This document shows, piece after piece, positions 1-7,079 of a stretch of 8,278 nucleotides of DNA; the stretch's first letter is position 1; every line of letters begins with the position of its first letter. This stretch comes from Sulfurimonas sp. Its GTDB lineage: Bacteria > Campylobacterota > Campylobacteria > Campylobacterales > Sulfurimonadaceae. The position numbers and the translations under genes were made by a program. The notes under the pieces were generated by a model that worked only from the letters and a program-made list of their open reading frames with translations, did not search any database and was not told the origin of the DNA. The stretch spans positions 1 to 8,278 of the forward strand of contig JAUSKV010000125.1 in assembly GCA_030646745.1 (NCBI GenBank), given 5' to 3'.

Positions 1-327
1 CTTGACCATATGATATTTAAAACAAACTCTTACTCCTCCGTATTTGAATCTAAACCTAACCACAATCTGAATGACCATACCAACTGTAATCTTGGAAAAT
101 GGTATGCAAATAGAGGAAAAGAGGAGTTTAAAAGCTCTTCTTCCTTTGTAGCCCTAGAAAAACCGCATGCCGTTATACATGAGAATATGAAAAAAGTTAT
201 GTTCCTTATAGGGTCTGCAAATACTAAAAATGAGGATATTTTGAAACTCTTTAGAGAGTCTGAGATTGCTTCTCAAGAGCTGTTTGGATTTCTTGATAAC
301 TTGCTAGAAGATAAGCATAAAGCTTAG
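1..327 (+). CDS. C-terminal CZB (zinc-binding) domain of a probable chemoreceptor, 5'-partial
   Basis: The frame is open from the first base to a double stop (TAG then TGA) at 325-330. The ATG at position 10 is probably internal, because the codons just before it (Leu-Asp-His) belong to the domain: the His at bases 7-9 is its first zinc ligand. The visible 108 residues fit the chemoreceptor zinc-binding (CZB) signature: HxxF (residues 3-6), a 22-residue spacer, CxLGxW (Cys29, Trp34), a 21-residue spacer, then HxxxH (His56, His60). That gives the complete 3-His/1-Cys zinc site. In Campylobacterota this domain usually ends soluble methyl-accepting chemotaxis proteins such as H. pylori TlpD; elsewhere it regulates diguanylate cyclases such as DgcZ. 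The tail, with ASQELF and an acidic end, looks like a chemoreceptor C-terminus, but the signalling part lies outside the window, so receptor identity is inferred. It probably acts in the cytoplasm, sensing zinc or oxidants. Confidence 0.82.
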   Translation, partial: LDHMIFKTNSYSSVFESKPNHNLNDHTNCNLGKWYANRGKEEFKSSSSFVALEKPHAVIHENMKKVMFLIGSANTKNEDILKLFRESEIASQELFGFLDNLLEDKHKA

Positions 328-334
328 TGAGTTT

Positions 335-350
335 AACCCGAATTCGGGTT
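335..350. repeat. 16-bp perfect palindrome, possible weak terminator of the CZB gene
   Basis: AACCCGAATTCGGGTT is a perfect inverted repeat centred between 342 and 343, starting 8 nt after the chemoreceptor stop codon. In RNA it would form a 6-bp stem with an AAUU tetraloop, extendable past one T/T mismatch (334/351) by two more A-T pairs. The position suits a transcription terminator for the plus-strand gene. The downstream tract is only UUUAAUGUU, however, so as an intrinsic terminator it is weak. A protein-binding dyad is the alternative. Confidence 0.5.
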
Positions 351-361
351 TAATGTTATGT

Positions 362-387
362 ACTCAAACGGACGCGTCCGTTTGAGT
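362..387. repeat. 26-bp perfect palindrome in the convergent intergenic region
   Basis: The 26 bases are exactly self-complementary, centred between 374 and 375 on the core CGGACGCGTCCG. In RNA from either strand they would fold into an 11-bp stem (362-372 with 377-387) closed by a CGCG loop. The stem is GC-rich against AT-rich surroundings. No T-run follows on either strand, so it is not a textbook intrinsic terminator. It sits between convergent genes ending at 327 (+) and 450 (-), where a bidirectional terminator or transcript-end protecting hairpin would be expected. Its centre lies 32 bp from that of the 16-bp palindrome, about three helical turns. Confidence 0.6.
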
Positions 388-449
388 GGCTGCTGCATAT
401 TGTCCCTACAACCTTCTAAAGTAAAATGAATTTTTCGAGAGATACAGAG

Positions 450-2993
450 TTACATTGTAAAAGTATTTTGTGGTCTTCCTATGTGGAACCCTTGAAGATA
501 ATCAACACCCATTTCTCTAAGAGTTTTTACTATCTCTTCATCTTCTACATATTCCGCTACTGTTTTTACATTTAACTCTTTTGCTAAGGTTAAAATACTA
601 TATACAAAAGCACGGTCTTTAGGATCTTTGTTGATGTTTATTATAAACTCTCCATCAATTTTTAGGTAATCAATAGGGAATTTTTTGATGTAATGAAACG
701 ATGAAAAACCCGAACCAAAATCATCAATTGCAAATTTATATCCAGCCATTTTCAAATTCATAACAAATTTCTCTAAAACAGAAAAGTTTTTCACTGTTTC
801 TCTTTCTGTAATTTCAAACACTATATGATCTCTAGAAATATCGTACTGTTTGATAAGTTGTGTTATTGAGTCTGCATAGTTTCCGACAATCAGAGATTTT
901 GGAGATAGGTTTATAAAGAGGATACCTTGATAATTCTCTTCTTTTATCTTAATAAAAGCATTTTCTATATTGATTAAATCCATACGATTTATCATGCTCA
1001 TGCTCTCGGCTACTTCTATAAATTCATAAGCAGGTATAACTTTCCCGTCTATCTCTATTCGCATGAGAAGTTCATGTATCTCATTCTTACGAGTTGATGC
1101 TGTTTGTATAGGCTGAAAATAGGGAACTATACGGTTATTCGCAACAGCGTCAATAAGTAGAGCGGATTTTGCTTTTTGCTCTTTTACTACAGAGATAAGA
1201 TCATCGCCTGAAGGAATTCTAACGCCGTTTTTTCCCTCTTCTTTCGCTTTGTACATCATTCCATCGGCTATTAAGAAGAGATCTTTTTCGGTTTTTGCAT
1301 GTTCCGGATAGATAGAAATACCGATAGAGACAGTCACTCCTACATAGTTTCCATCCGCACTCAGCAGTCTAAAATCTTCTATTGCTTTTATGATTTTGTT
1401 TGAAACCGCTAGAGCACACTCTAATCCGCACTCTGGCAAAATGAGTGTAAACTCATCTCCGCCGTAGCGAGAGAGAATATCTTCGGACCTCTTTGTTTCG
1501 CCTAGAACTCTTGCAAACTCTTGGAGGTAAAGGTCTCCAAAAGCGTGACCATATTTATCGTTTATAGGTTTGAAATTATCGCAATCTATAACCATCAGAG
1601 CAAAATGATACCCATGCGCTTCAGCCCGTTTTATCTCATAACCTAAGAAATCTGTAAATACGCGTTGATTAAAGAGTCCTGTTAATGGGTCGTGTGCCGC
1701 ATAATACTCAAGGTCGTTTGTATATTTATTAATAGCCTTTACTGAGCCTACAAGATTTGCCATCGTTGTTAGTATGCTGTCAATAACTATATGTTTAATC
1801 GGGTCTGCTACTATCTCGGACTGAACACTTAAGCCTACAATTCCACCGATTTTTGGAGTATCTAAAAAGAGCGATTTTGTTCTGTGTGCAAAGTTTTCGT
1901 AGTCGTTTAAATTTATACATCTGTTGTATTCAGAGGTGTTGTGACGAATTGTATAGTCTGTATAGCCTAAAAAATGGTCACTCTCTTGAACAGATTTTCT
2001 CACATACAATTCAAAGTTTGCTTTTACATCCTGCTCTGGAATACCAAACCAAAATATATCCACTTCAAACTGGTCATCACCAACCCTAAATATAGTCATA
2101 AGCGTATAGGTCGGCATGACTTTATTTATGTCTATTAAAAGTTCACCAATATACTCACGCCAATCTTTTACAACCTCAGATGTAATAATAAACTTATCTA
2201 AAAGTTGCACCTCAAACTCTAATAGGTCTTTATCGACTGCAATGGCTTTTAGTTTTGTTGCCAACTCATTTACATTTGTAATGATTTCATTGAGTTCACT
2301 AAATTTTAAATCTATCTCTGTTGAATCGAACTCTTTAAAGTCTTTTATTGAATTAATATTTTGAACTTTTTGATTAAACAGTTTCAGAGCATCTGTTATT
2401 TTTGAAGTTGTATATCTTGAAGCAAGAAACGCTGCGAGTGCAAAGAGGGGAAGAACTATCAAGAAAAAATAGACGTACTCTAAAAATGTTTCTTGAATAA
2501 TGTTGATTAAATTTTGCTCAACATCTATAACACCTAGCGTGTCTCCGACCTTTGCGTTTGTGTGGCAAACTAGACACTCTGCCTTTGCGTTGAGTGGCAA
2601 AAGATTTCTAATAACTTGTGTTTCACTCAAGGTTAATTTCTCACCACTACTGAAAACTCTATTGATAACTTCATCTTTTGTTTTTTCATGAACTTCCCCA
2701 AAAAGCTCTTTTACTACTTCACTACGATAGATATTTATGGTGTAGTTGCTATCTTTAAAGTTATCTTTGAGTGCATTCATAAAATCATTCAGCTCATTTT
2801 TACTCCAGCCTCTCTTCATCACTTGGTACATGGATGAAAAAACTTGACTCGAAACTGCATTCGCATGTTTGATTGCCTCTTTTTGTGCCAAAGTCGTATG
2901 CAGATAAGTTGTAAAAATAAATATCAACACAAATAGGGATGATAAAAGTATGATATTTATAGAGAATATAAAGTTTTTTAATGTTTTTGGCAT
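450..2993 (-). CDS. Membrane-bound GGDEF-EAL c-di-GMP enzyme with periplasmic CxxCH (haem c) sensor
   Basis: This 847-residue protein probably makes and/or degrades cyclic di-GMP. Order of parts: TM helix (about 8-30); periplasmic region (31-170) with CLVCH at 140-144, a covalent haem c attachment motif; second TM helix (about 172-192); HAMP-like linker (193-250); GAF-like region (about 258-425); GGDEF domain (about 430-595); EAL domain (about 608-847). The cyclase site GGDEF (511-515) is intact and preceded at the standard distance by the inhibitory I-site RSED (502-505). The EAL motif reads ELL (Glu641), but the other phosphodiesterase residues are present: Asn695, Glu727, Asp757-Asp758, Lys778, Glu814 and Gln834. 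Both activities are therefore possible. The periplasmic segment resembles the haem-binding DUF3365/Tll0287-like sensors, which suggests redox or gas sensing; that is inference. The ATG has a good AGGA site 7 nt upstream (3001-3004). It lies 54 nt behind trpB with no visible terminator between, so read-through is possible. Confidence 0.93.
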   Translation of the reverse strand: MPKTLKNFIFSINIILLSSLFVLIFIFTTYLHTTLAQKEAIKHANAVSSQVFSSMYQVMKRGWSKNELNDFMNALKDNFKDSNYTINIYRSEVVKELFGEVHEKTKDEVINRVFSSGEKLTLSETQVIRNLLPLNAKAECLVCHTNAKVGDTLGVIDVEQNLINIIQETFLEYVYFFLIVLPLFALAAFLASRYTTSKITDALKLFNQKVQNINSIKDFKEFDSTEIDLKFSELNEIITNVNELATKLKAIAVDKDLLEFEVQLLDKFIITSEVVKDWREYIGELLIDINKVMPTYTLMTIFRVGDDQFEVDIFWFGIPEQDVKANFELYVRKSVQESDHFLGYTDYTIRHNTSEYNRCINLNDYENFAHRTKSLFLDTPKIGGIVGLSVQSEIVADPIKHIVIDSILTTMANLVGSVKAINKYTNDLEYYAAHDPLTGLFNQRVFTDFLGYEIKRAEAHGYHFALMVIDCDNFKPINDKYGHAFGDLYLQEFARVLGETKRSEDILSRYGGDEFTLILPECGLECALAVSNKIIKAIEDFRLLSADGNYVGVTVSIGISIYPEHAKTEKDLFLIADGMMYKAKEEGKNGVRIPSGDDLISVVKEQKAKSALLIDAVANNRIVPYFQPIQTASTRKNEIHELLMRIEIDGKVIPAYEFIEVAESMSMINRMDLINIENAFIKIKEENYQGILFINLSPKSLIVGNYADSITQLIKQYDISRDHIVFEITERETVKNFSVLEKFVMNLKMAGYKFAIDDFGSGFSSFHYIKKFPIDYLKIDGEFIININKDPKDRAFVYSILTLAKELNVKTVAEYVEDEEIVKTLREMGVDYLQGFHIGRPQNTFTM

Positions 2994-3047
2994 AGGTCGT
3001 TCCTATAATTTTTTATTATGTATTGTCAGTATATCTAATAATTTATG
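2994..3047 (-). promoter_or_regulatory. Gap between trpB and the GGDEF-EAL gene: RBS and possible promoter
   Basis: This is the largest gap on the minus strand between 450 and 7937. It holds an AGGA ribosome binding site (3001-3004 read on minus) for the GGDEF-EAL gene. Two hexamers each match the -10 consensus TATAAT at five of six positions: TATACT (3033-3028) and CATAAT (3020-3015). There is no hairpin with a U-run. AT-rich sequence gives such hexamers by chance, so a private promoter for the signalling gene is only a possibility. Confidence 0.3.
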
Positions 3048-4250
3048 TTAGTCATTAAAATGTAGTAAATTTTTCGCTTGTATCATATCTTTATCCCCGC
3101 GACCCGATAGATTCACTATGATAAGTTTATCTTTTATATTTGCCATTTTTTTGAGGTATGCCACGGCATGTGCACTTTCAAAAGCAGGAATAATTCCTTC
3201 TCTGCGAGAGAGCCAAACAAAGGCATCTAGAGCTTCTTGATCTGTTATATTGTCATAACTTACAGATTTATTATCCTTGTGAAAGGCATGTTCTGGTCCG
3301 ATTCCAGGGTAATCAAGTCCTGCACTTATGGAGTGCGCCTCTTGAATTTGCCCATCCTCGTCTTGAAGCAGGTAAGTCATTTGACCATGTAAAACTCCAG
3401 GGCGACCTTTTTCCAAAGAACAGCCATGTTTGTCGGTTTCTATGCCAAGTCCGCCGGCTTCTATTCCGATACACTTTACTTCTTTATCTTCCAAAAAGTG
3501 TTGAAAAGTTCCAATGGCATTGCTTCCGCCGCCGATACATGCAATCACATAATCAGGTAAACGGTTCTCTTTTTCTAAAATCTGTGCTCTTGCTTCATAT
3601 CCGATAATAGCCTGAAAATCTCTAACCATCATAGGGTAGGGATGGGGTCCTGCAACTGTTCCTATGATATAAAAAGTATCTCTTGCATTTGTAACCCAGT
3701 GGCGAATTGCGTCATTCATAGCATCTTTTAGGGTTTTTGAACCGCTTGTAACGGAGTTTACTTTTGCACCTAAAAGCTTCATTCTAAAAACATTCAGCTC
3801 CTGTCTTTCAACATCTTTGGCACCCATAAAGATTTCACACTCCAAACCTAAAAGTGCACAAACTGTTGCAGTTGCTACGCCATGCTGACCCGCACCTGTT
3901 TCGGCAATTATTTTTTTATAGCCAAGTCTTTTTGCCATAATTCCCTGAGCTATTACATTGTTTACTTTGTGAGCACCTGTGTGGTTTAAATCTTCGCGTT
4001 TTAAATAAATTTTTGCACCAAGCTCATCCGAAATATTTTGTGCAAAATAGAGCGGGGAAGGGCGACCTACATAATCTGTTAAGTAGTAGTGAACCTCACT
4101 CCAAAACTCTTTGTCAAAGCGGATTTTTTTGTACTCATCGCTCAGTCTTAAAAGTGCCGGCATCAATGTTTCCGGAACATATCTGCCTCCAAAAATGCCA
4201 AAGTGTCCATTTTCATCCGGATCATATTTTGATGGTGATGGTATATACAT
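3048..4250 (-). CDS. trpB: Tryptophan synthase beta subunit
   Basis: TrpB condenses indole with L-serine to give tryptophan, using pyridoxal phosphate; it normally works in the cytoplasm as an alpha2-beta2 complex with TrpA. The 400-residue length and the early [10 protein letters not shown] segment (19-29) mark the standard TrpB1 type rather than the longer TrpB2. The PLP-binding lysine is Lys95 in HTGAHKVNN, the catalytic glutamate is Glu117 in ETGAGQHG, the phosphate cup is GGGSN (240-244), and SGRGDKD lies at 382-388. The start is secure: a GAGG Shine-Dalgarno sits 7 nt before the ATG, and the ATG shares one base with the apt stop (TAATG), implying translational coupling. No trpA or other trp gene is visible; the gene lies at the end of a housekeeping operon. 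Nothing in the sequence suggests trp attenuation. Confidence 0.97.
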   Translation of the reverse strand: MYIPSPSKYDPDENGHFGIFGGRYVPETLMPALLRLSDEYKKIRFDKEFWSEVHYYLTDYVGRPSPLYFAQNISDELGAKIYLKREDLNHTGAHKVNNVIAQGIMAKRLGYKKIIAETGAGQHGVATATVCALLGLECEIFMGAKDVERQELNVFRMKLLGAKVNSVTSGSKTLKDAMNDAIRHWVTNARDTFYIIGTVAGPHPYPMMVRDFQAIIGYEARAQILEKENRLPDYVIACIGGGSNAIGTFQHFLEDKEVKCIGIEAGGLGIETDKHGCSLEKGRPGVLHGQMTYLLQDEDGQIQEAHSISAGLDYPGIGPEHAFHKDNKSVSYDNITDQEALDAFVWLSRREGIIPAFESAHAVAYLKKMANIKDKLIIVNLSGRGDKDMIQAKNLLHFND

Positions 4251-4798
4251 TACTTAACCTCGATAATAGAATAAACTGTAGTCTGATTTTTTAGATTTTC
4301 AATTCCGTCTAAAAAAGTAAGTCCTATAACAAAACATGCTTCAACACACTCTGCTCCGGCTTGTTTTATAAGTTTTGCTGCCGCATTAGCAGTTCCGCCT
4401 GTGGCAATGAGGTCATCTATGAGAAGAACTCTCGCATGTGGAATTTTACTAAAAGCATCAATATGAACCTCTACTTCATCTATTCCATACTCGAGAGAAT
4501 ATTTTTCACTGATAGTCGTGTAGGGAAGTTTGCCTCTTTTTCTGATAGGTACAAACCCGATACTCAGCATCTGTGCTAATGCTGCTCCAAAAATAAAGCC
4601 TCTGGCATCAATTCCGGCAATATAATTTAAATTATAATCTTTATATTTTTGATAAAGATGATTCATCAAAACACTATAAGCCTCTTTATCATTCAAAAGA
4701 GTCGTGATGTCTTTAAAAACTATTCCCTGTTTTGGAAAATCTTTTATATCTCTTATGGAGTTTTCTATAATTTTTCTTTCAATGGAGCTGAGTTTCAT
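4250..4798 (-). CDS. apt: Adenine phosphoribosyltransferase
   Basis: Apt converts adenine and PRPP into AMP and pyrophosphate, a cytoplasmic purine salvage step. The 182-residue length is usual for the family. Visible motifs are [15 protein letters not shown] (21-35) near the N-terminus, the [11 protein letters not shown] segment (61-71) and the PRPP-binding loop [14 protein letters not shown] (124-137). The start is supported by an AAGGA site (4808-4804 on minus) 5 nt before the ATG, which overlaps the stop codon of the upstream coiled-coil gene. Its own stop overlaps the trpB start by one base. RpiB, two genes upstream, supplies the ribose-5-phosphate from which PRPP is made, so sharing an operon makes metabolic sense. 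Confidence 0.97.
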   Translation of the reverse strand: MKLSSIERKIIENSIRDIKDFPKQGIVFKDITTLLNDKEAYSVLMNHLYQKYKDYNLNYIAGIDARGFIFGAALAQMLSIGFVPIRKRGKLPYTTISEKYSLEYGIDEVEVHIDAFSKIPHARVLLIDDLIATGGTANAAAKLIKQAGAECVEACFVIGLTFLDGIENLKNQTTVYSIIEVK

Positions 4799-4806
4799 AA
4801 ATATCC

Positions 4807-5139
4807 TTATAATAGAGCGTCTATTCGACTCTCTAGAGCTTTGATTTTACCGTTTAATCGGTCTGTCTCTTGTCTATGTTTAGAATTTCTCTGTTTTAAA
4901 ACTTTGAGTTCATTTCTTAGTTTTGTTAACTCTTCACTTAAAATATCAACATTTCCCAAAGCTCTTTGAAGCTGAATTTGATACTTTCTAATAAGTATTT
5001 CGGCCTCTTGAAGTGTCAGTTTCATAAGGTCGTTGCTTCTCTGCTCTCTATTTGTAATACTTTTAAAGTAGTACATTTTAACAAATAGATAGATAGAGAG
5101 TGTTGATAATATTGTTAAAAGCGACCATTCCCAAAACAT
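4807..5139 (-). CDS. Small membrane-anchored coiled-coil protein of unknown function
   Basis: I do not recognise a named family in this 110-residue protein. It has one hydrophobic helix near the N-terminus (about 4-22), followed by Lys/Arg-rich sequence, then a long highly charged helical stretch (about 42-110) whose spaced Leu/Ile residues suggest a coiled coil. The positive charges after the helix predict that the C-terminal part lies in the cytoplasm. It is likely a real gene: an AAGGA site lies 7 nt before the ATG (5147-5151), it sits 19 nt after rpiB, and its stop overlaps the apt ribosome binding site. From memory, H. pylori also has a small hypothetical gene (HP0573) between rpiB and apt; that this is its ortholog is inferred from position. 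It may form oligomers or tether a partner at the membrane, but no function is assigned. Confidence 0.85.
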   Translation of the reverse strand: MFWEWSLLTILSTLSIYLFVKMYYFKSITNREQRSNDLMKLTLQEAEILIRKYQIQLQRALGNVDILSEELTKLRNELKVLKQRNSKHRQETDRLNGKIKALESRIDALL

Positions 5140-5158
5140 GACTTTTTCCTTTAAGATT

Positions 5159-5596
5159 CTAAGATTTTATAGCTTCTATCTTCTCAACTCTGCCTACATG
5201 TCTTCCACCTTCAAAACTACCTGCAATCCAAGCATCTAGGATTGATTCTGCAACACCTTTACCTATGATTCTCTCGCCAAAGCAGAGTATATTTGCATCA
5301 TTATGCGCGCGTGCAACAGTTGCGGTGTAGGCATCATGACAGAGTGCCGCACGAATTCCAGAATGTCTGTTTGCTGCCATACTCATGCCGATTCCAGAAC
5401 CGCATATAAGTATTCCTTGTGCCTCAGAATCGCTTAAAACGCTCTGTGAAACTTTGATTGCATAATCAGGATAGTCAACTCTCTCTTTATCAAAGGGTCC
5501 CAAATCTATCACCTCATGCCCTTTTTCTTTGAGTAGTTCTACGGTAAAGTCTTTTAAATCAATTCCGGCATGGTCTGTTGCTATATAAAATTTCAT
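5159..5596 (-). CDS. rpiB: Ribose-5-phosphate isomerase B
   Basis: RpiB interconverts ribulose-5-phosphate and ribose-5-phosphate in the cytoplasm, feeding nucleotide and histidine synthesis through PRPP. The 145-residue length fits the RpiB/LacAB family. Features are the N-terminal ATDHAG (6-11, with substrate-binding Asp8-His9), catalytic Cys65 in CGSGIGMSMAANR (65-77), His98 in ARAHNDAN, the CFGERIIG segment (105-112), and GGRHVGRVEKI near the C-terminus (130-140). The start is supported by AAGGA (5606-5602 on minus) 5 nt upstream, overlapping the stop of the M50 gene. The spacing of 9 nt after M50 and 19 nt before the coiled-coil gene indicates one transcript. Confidence 0.97.
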   Translation of the reverse strand: MKFYIATDHAGIDLKDFTVELLKEKGHEVIDLGPFDKERVDYPDYAIKVSQSVLSDSEAQGILICGSGIGMSMAANRHSGIRAALCHDAYTATVARAHNDANILCFGERIIGKGVAESILDAWIAGSFEGGRHVGRVEKIEAIKS

Positions 5597-5605
5597 TTTT
5601 TTCCT

Positions 5606-6283
5606 TTATGGTAAGAGTAAATTTAAAATAAGTTGTACAGGTAAAAGAAGCAGATACTCTTTTAACGGAGTCATAAGTATGATTAAAACGATGATAATTC
5701 CATATCTCTCATTTTTATAAAAAAACTCTGCAATAGAGTTGATTTTATATTTGAGAGCAAGATGCATAATAAAATGTGCTCCGTCAAATTGAGGCACAGG
5801 AAGTAGGTTAAATATACCTAAAACTACATTTATGATGAGGAGTTTAAAGACAAAAATATAGAAGAAAATGTAGATTAAATCATCGGCACCAGTTGGTTTG
5901 TCTAAGGCTACAACAGCGACAGAAGCTAACACCGCTAAAGTAAAGTTATAAACAATTCCTGCTAAATCAACCTGCATGGCAGCATTATAGCCACCTCTGT
6001 TTATAACGGTTGACATGTTAATAGGAACAGGTTTTGCCCAGCCAAATAAAAATCCGCTCTCTCCTCCAAGAAGAATAGGCAAAAAGTAGAGGGTAAGAGG
6101 AACGATGATTGTACCGATTAAATCGATATGCGTGAGCGGGTTTATAGATAAGCGTCCTGCATTTTTGGCAGTTGTGTCGCCGTACATGTAAGCAACCCAG
6201 CCATGCATGATCTCATGCCCGATAACAGCTACCGCTAAAGCTAAGACGGCTGCTGCTATTTTTAGTAAATCAATAGATTCCAT
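5606..6283 (-). CDS. Site-2-type intramembrane zinc metalloprotease, M50 family
   Basis: This 225-residue polytopic membrane protein carries the M50 zinc site: HEIMH at 23-27 (His23, Glu24, His27) in the first hydrophobic helix, and NLLPVPQFDG (159-168), the NxxPxxxxDG motif providing the Asp167 ligand. The FGWAKPVPIN segment (80-89) is typical of the small bacterial M50 branch lacking PDZ domains. About four to five membrane segments can be drawn (roughly 6-28, 53-72, 104-127, 136-160 and 193-225). Such proteins cleave substrates inside the membrane, but the substrate cannot be told from sequence. The start overlaps the end of lepB by 14 nt in another frame, with only a weak ribosome site, so its translation probably depends on that of lepB. 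H. pylori HP0575 appears, from memory, to be the positional equivalent. Confidence 0.93.
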   Translation of the reverse strand: MESIDLLKIAAAVLALAVAVIGHEIMHGWVAYMYGDTTAKNAGRLSINPLTHIDLIGTIIVPLTLYFLPILLGGESGFLFGWAKPVPINMSTVINRGGYNAAMQVDLAGIVYNFTLAVLASVAVVALDKPTGADDLIYIFFYIFVFKLLIINVVLGIFNLLPVPQFDGAHFIMHLALKYKINSIAEFFYKNERYGIIIVLIILMTPLKEYLLLLPVQLILNLLLP

Positions 6284-7079
6284 GGTCGGCTTCGTCTTCT
6301 TTTATTCTCTGTTTTTGTGCTCTTTCTAAAATAGCCGGAGACTCTAAATCAGTCGGTGTTTTGCCGACTCTATCCCATCTGATCTCCCAATTCTCATCAA
6401 TAGAGAAGTAAACAAACCATGGAGTTCCCTCTATGTTCTCATAAGGAACCGTGCCCCAAAAACGGCTATCGTTGGAGTGGTCACGGTTGTCCCCCATCAT
6501 AAAGTAGTTATCTTTAGTAATTTTTACAGGAGCGAAATTAAAAAGTTCTTGCGGGTATCTTCCATCATTCGTGATTTTAGCATCATGGTGGATTCCAGGA
6601 TGCTCTTTTTCATATGGATTTTTAACCCACAGCTTTGAGTCAAACATTACCATCTCATACTCTTTAAAGTTCTCTTTTATCCACGCATCGCCTTCTCTGT
6701 GGTGCAGATACAAATCTTTATTGAGCACAAAAAGTTCATCATCCGGAAGTGCGACACATCTTTTTACGAAGTGCTGTTTAATATTATTTGGATATCTGAA
6801 AATAACTATGTCGCCTCTTTTTGGCGTAGCACCGTCAATAAGGTGAAGTTTGTCACTCCATGGCATGATTGAGAGTTCTAAAAATGGGAGATGCGGCATA
6901 GGAATGCCATAGGCAAATTTTTTGGCAAAAAGGTGGTCACCTATGAGAAGTGAATCTTTCATGGAACCCGAGGGAATTCTAAAAGCCTGCGCTATAAAGA
7001 AGATGACAAATAGAACTATGATGATGGTTCCCGTCCATGAGTTGGAAAACTTATATGTTTTTTTTAAAAATTCTTTCAT
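6270..7079 (-). CDS. lepB: Signal peptidase I
   Basis: LepB removes signal peptides from proteins exported by Sec or Tat and acts on the outer face of the inner membrane. The 269-residue protein has one N-terminal membrane helix (about 16-33). Then follow the family boxes: RIPSGSM (34-40) with nucleophile Ser39; RGDIVIFRYP (88-97); HFVKRCVALPDD (103-114) with general base Lys106; and MGDNRDHSNDSRFWG (195-209). The C-terminus (about 250-269) is highly charged. The ATG directly follows the folD stop (TAAATG, no gap), and the 3' end overlaps the M50 gene by 14 nt. The periplasmic cytochrome starting at 7999 has a signal peptide of the kind LepB cleaves, though no special link is implied. Confidence 0.97.
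   Translation of the reverse strand: MKEFLKKTYKFSNSWTGTIIIVLFVIFFIAQAFRIPSGSMKDSLLIGDHLFAKKFAYGIPMPHLPFLELSIMPWSDKLHLIDGATPKRGDIVIFRYPNNIKQHFVKRCVALPDDELFVLNKDLYLHHREGDAWIKENFKEYEMVMFDSKLWVKNPYEKEHPGIHHDAKITNDGRYPQELFNFAPVKITKDNYFMMGDNRDHSNDSRFWGTVPYENIEGTPWFVYFSIDENWEIRWDRVGKTPTDLESPAILERAQKQRIKEDEADHGIY

Noticed and set aside
10..327. Treating the plus-strand gene at the left edge as a complete 105-residue protein starting at position 10
   Set aside because: The reading frame is open to base 1, and the residues before the ATG include the first conserved His of the CZB zinc site, so the gene continues upstream.
366..383. Possible cloning-linker origin of the ACGCGTCCG core in the 26-bp palindrome
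   Set aside because: Part of the core resembles an MluI-containing adapter, but the symmetry extends over 26 bp including AT-rich arms and the flanking sequence is continuous, so a natural palindrome is more likely. Raw reads could settle it.
388..449. Small gene or RNA between the palindromes and the end of the GGDEF-EAL gene
   Set aside because: No open frame with a ribosome site, no tRNA-like fold and no further hairpin is visible; it appears to be plain spacer.
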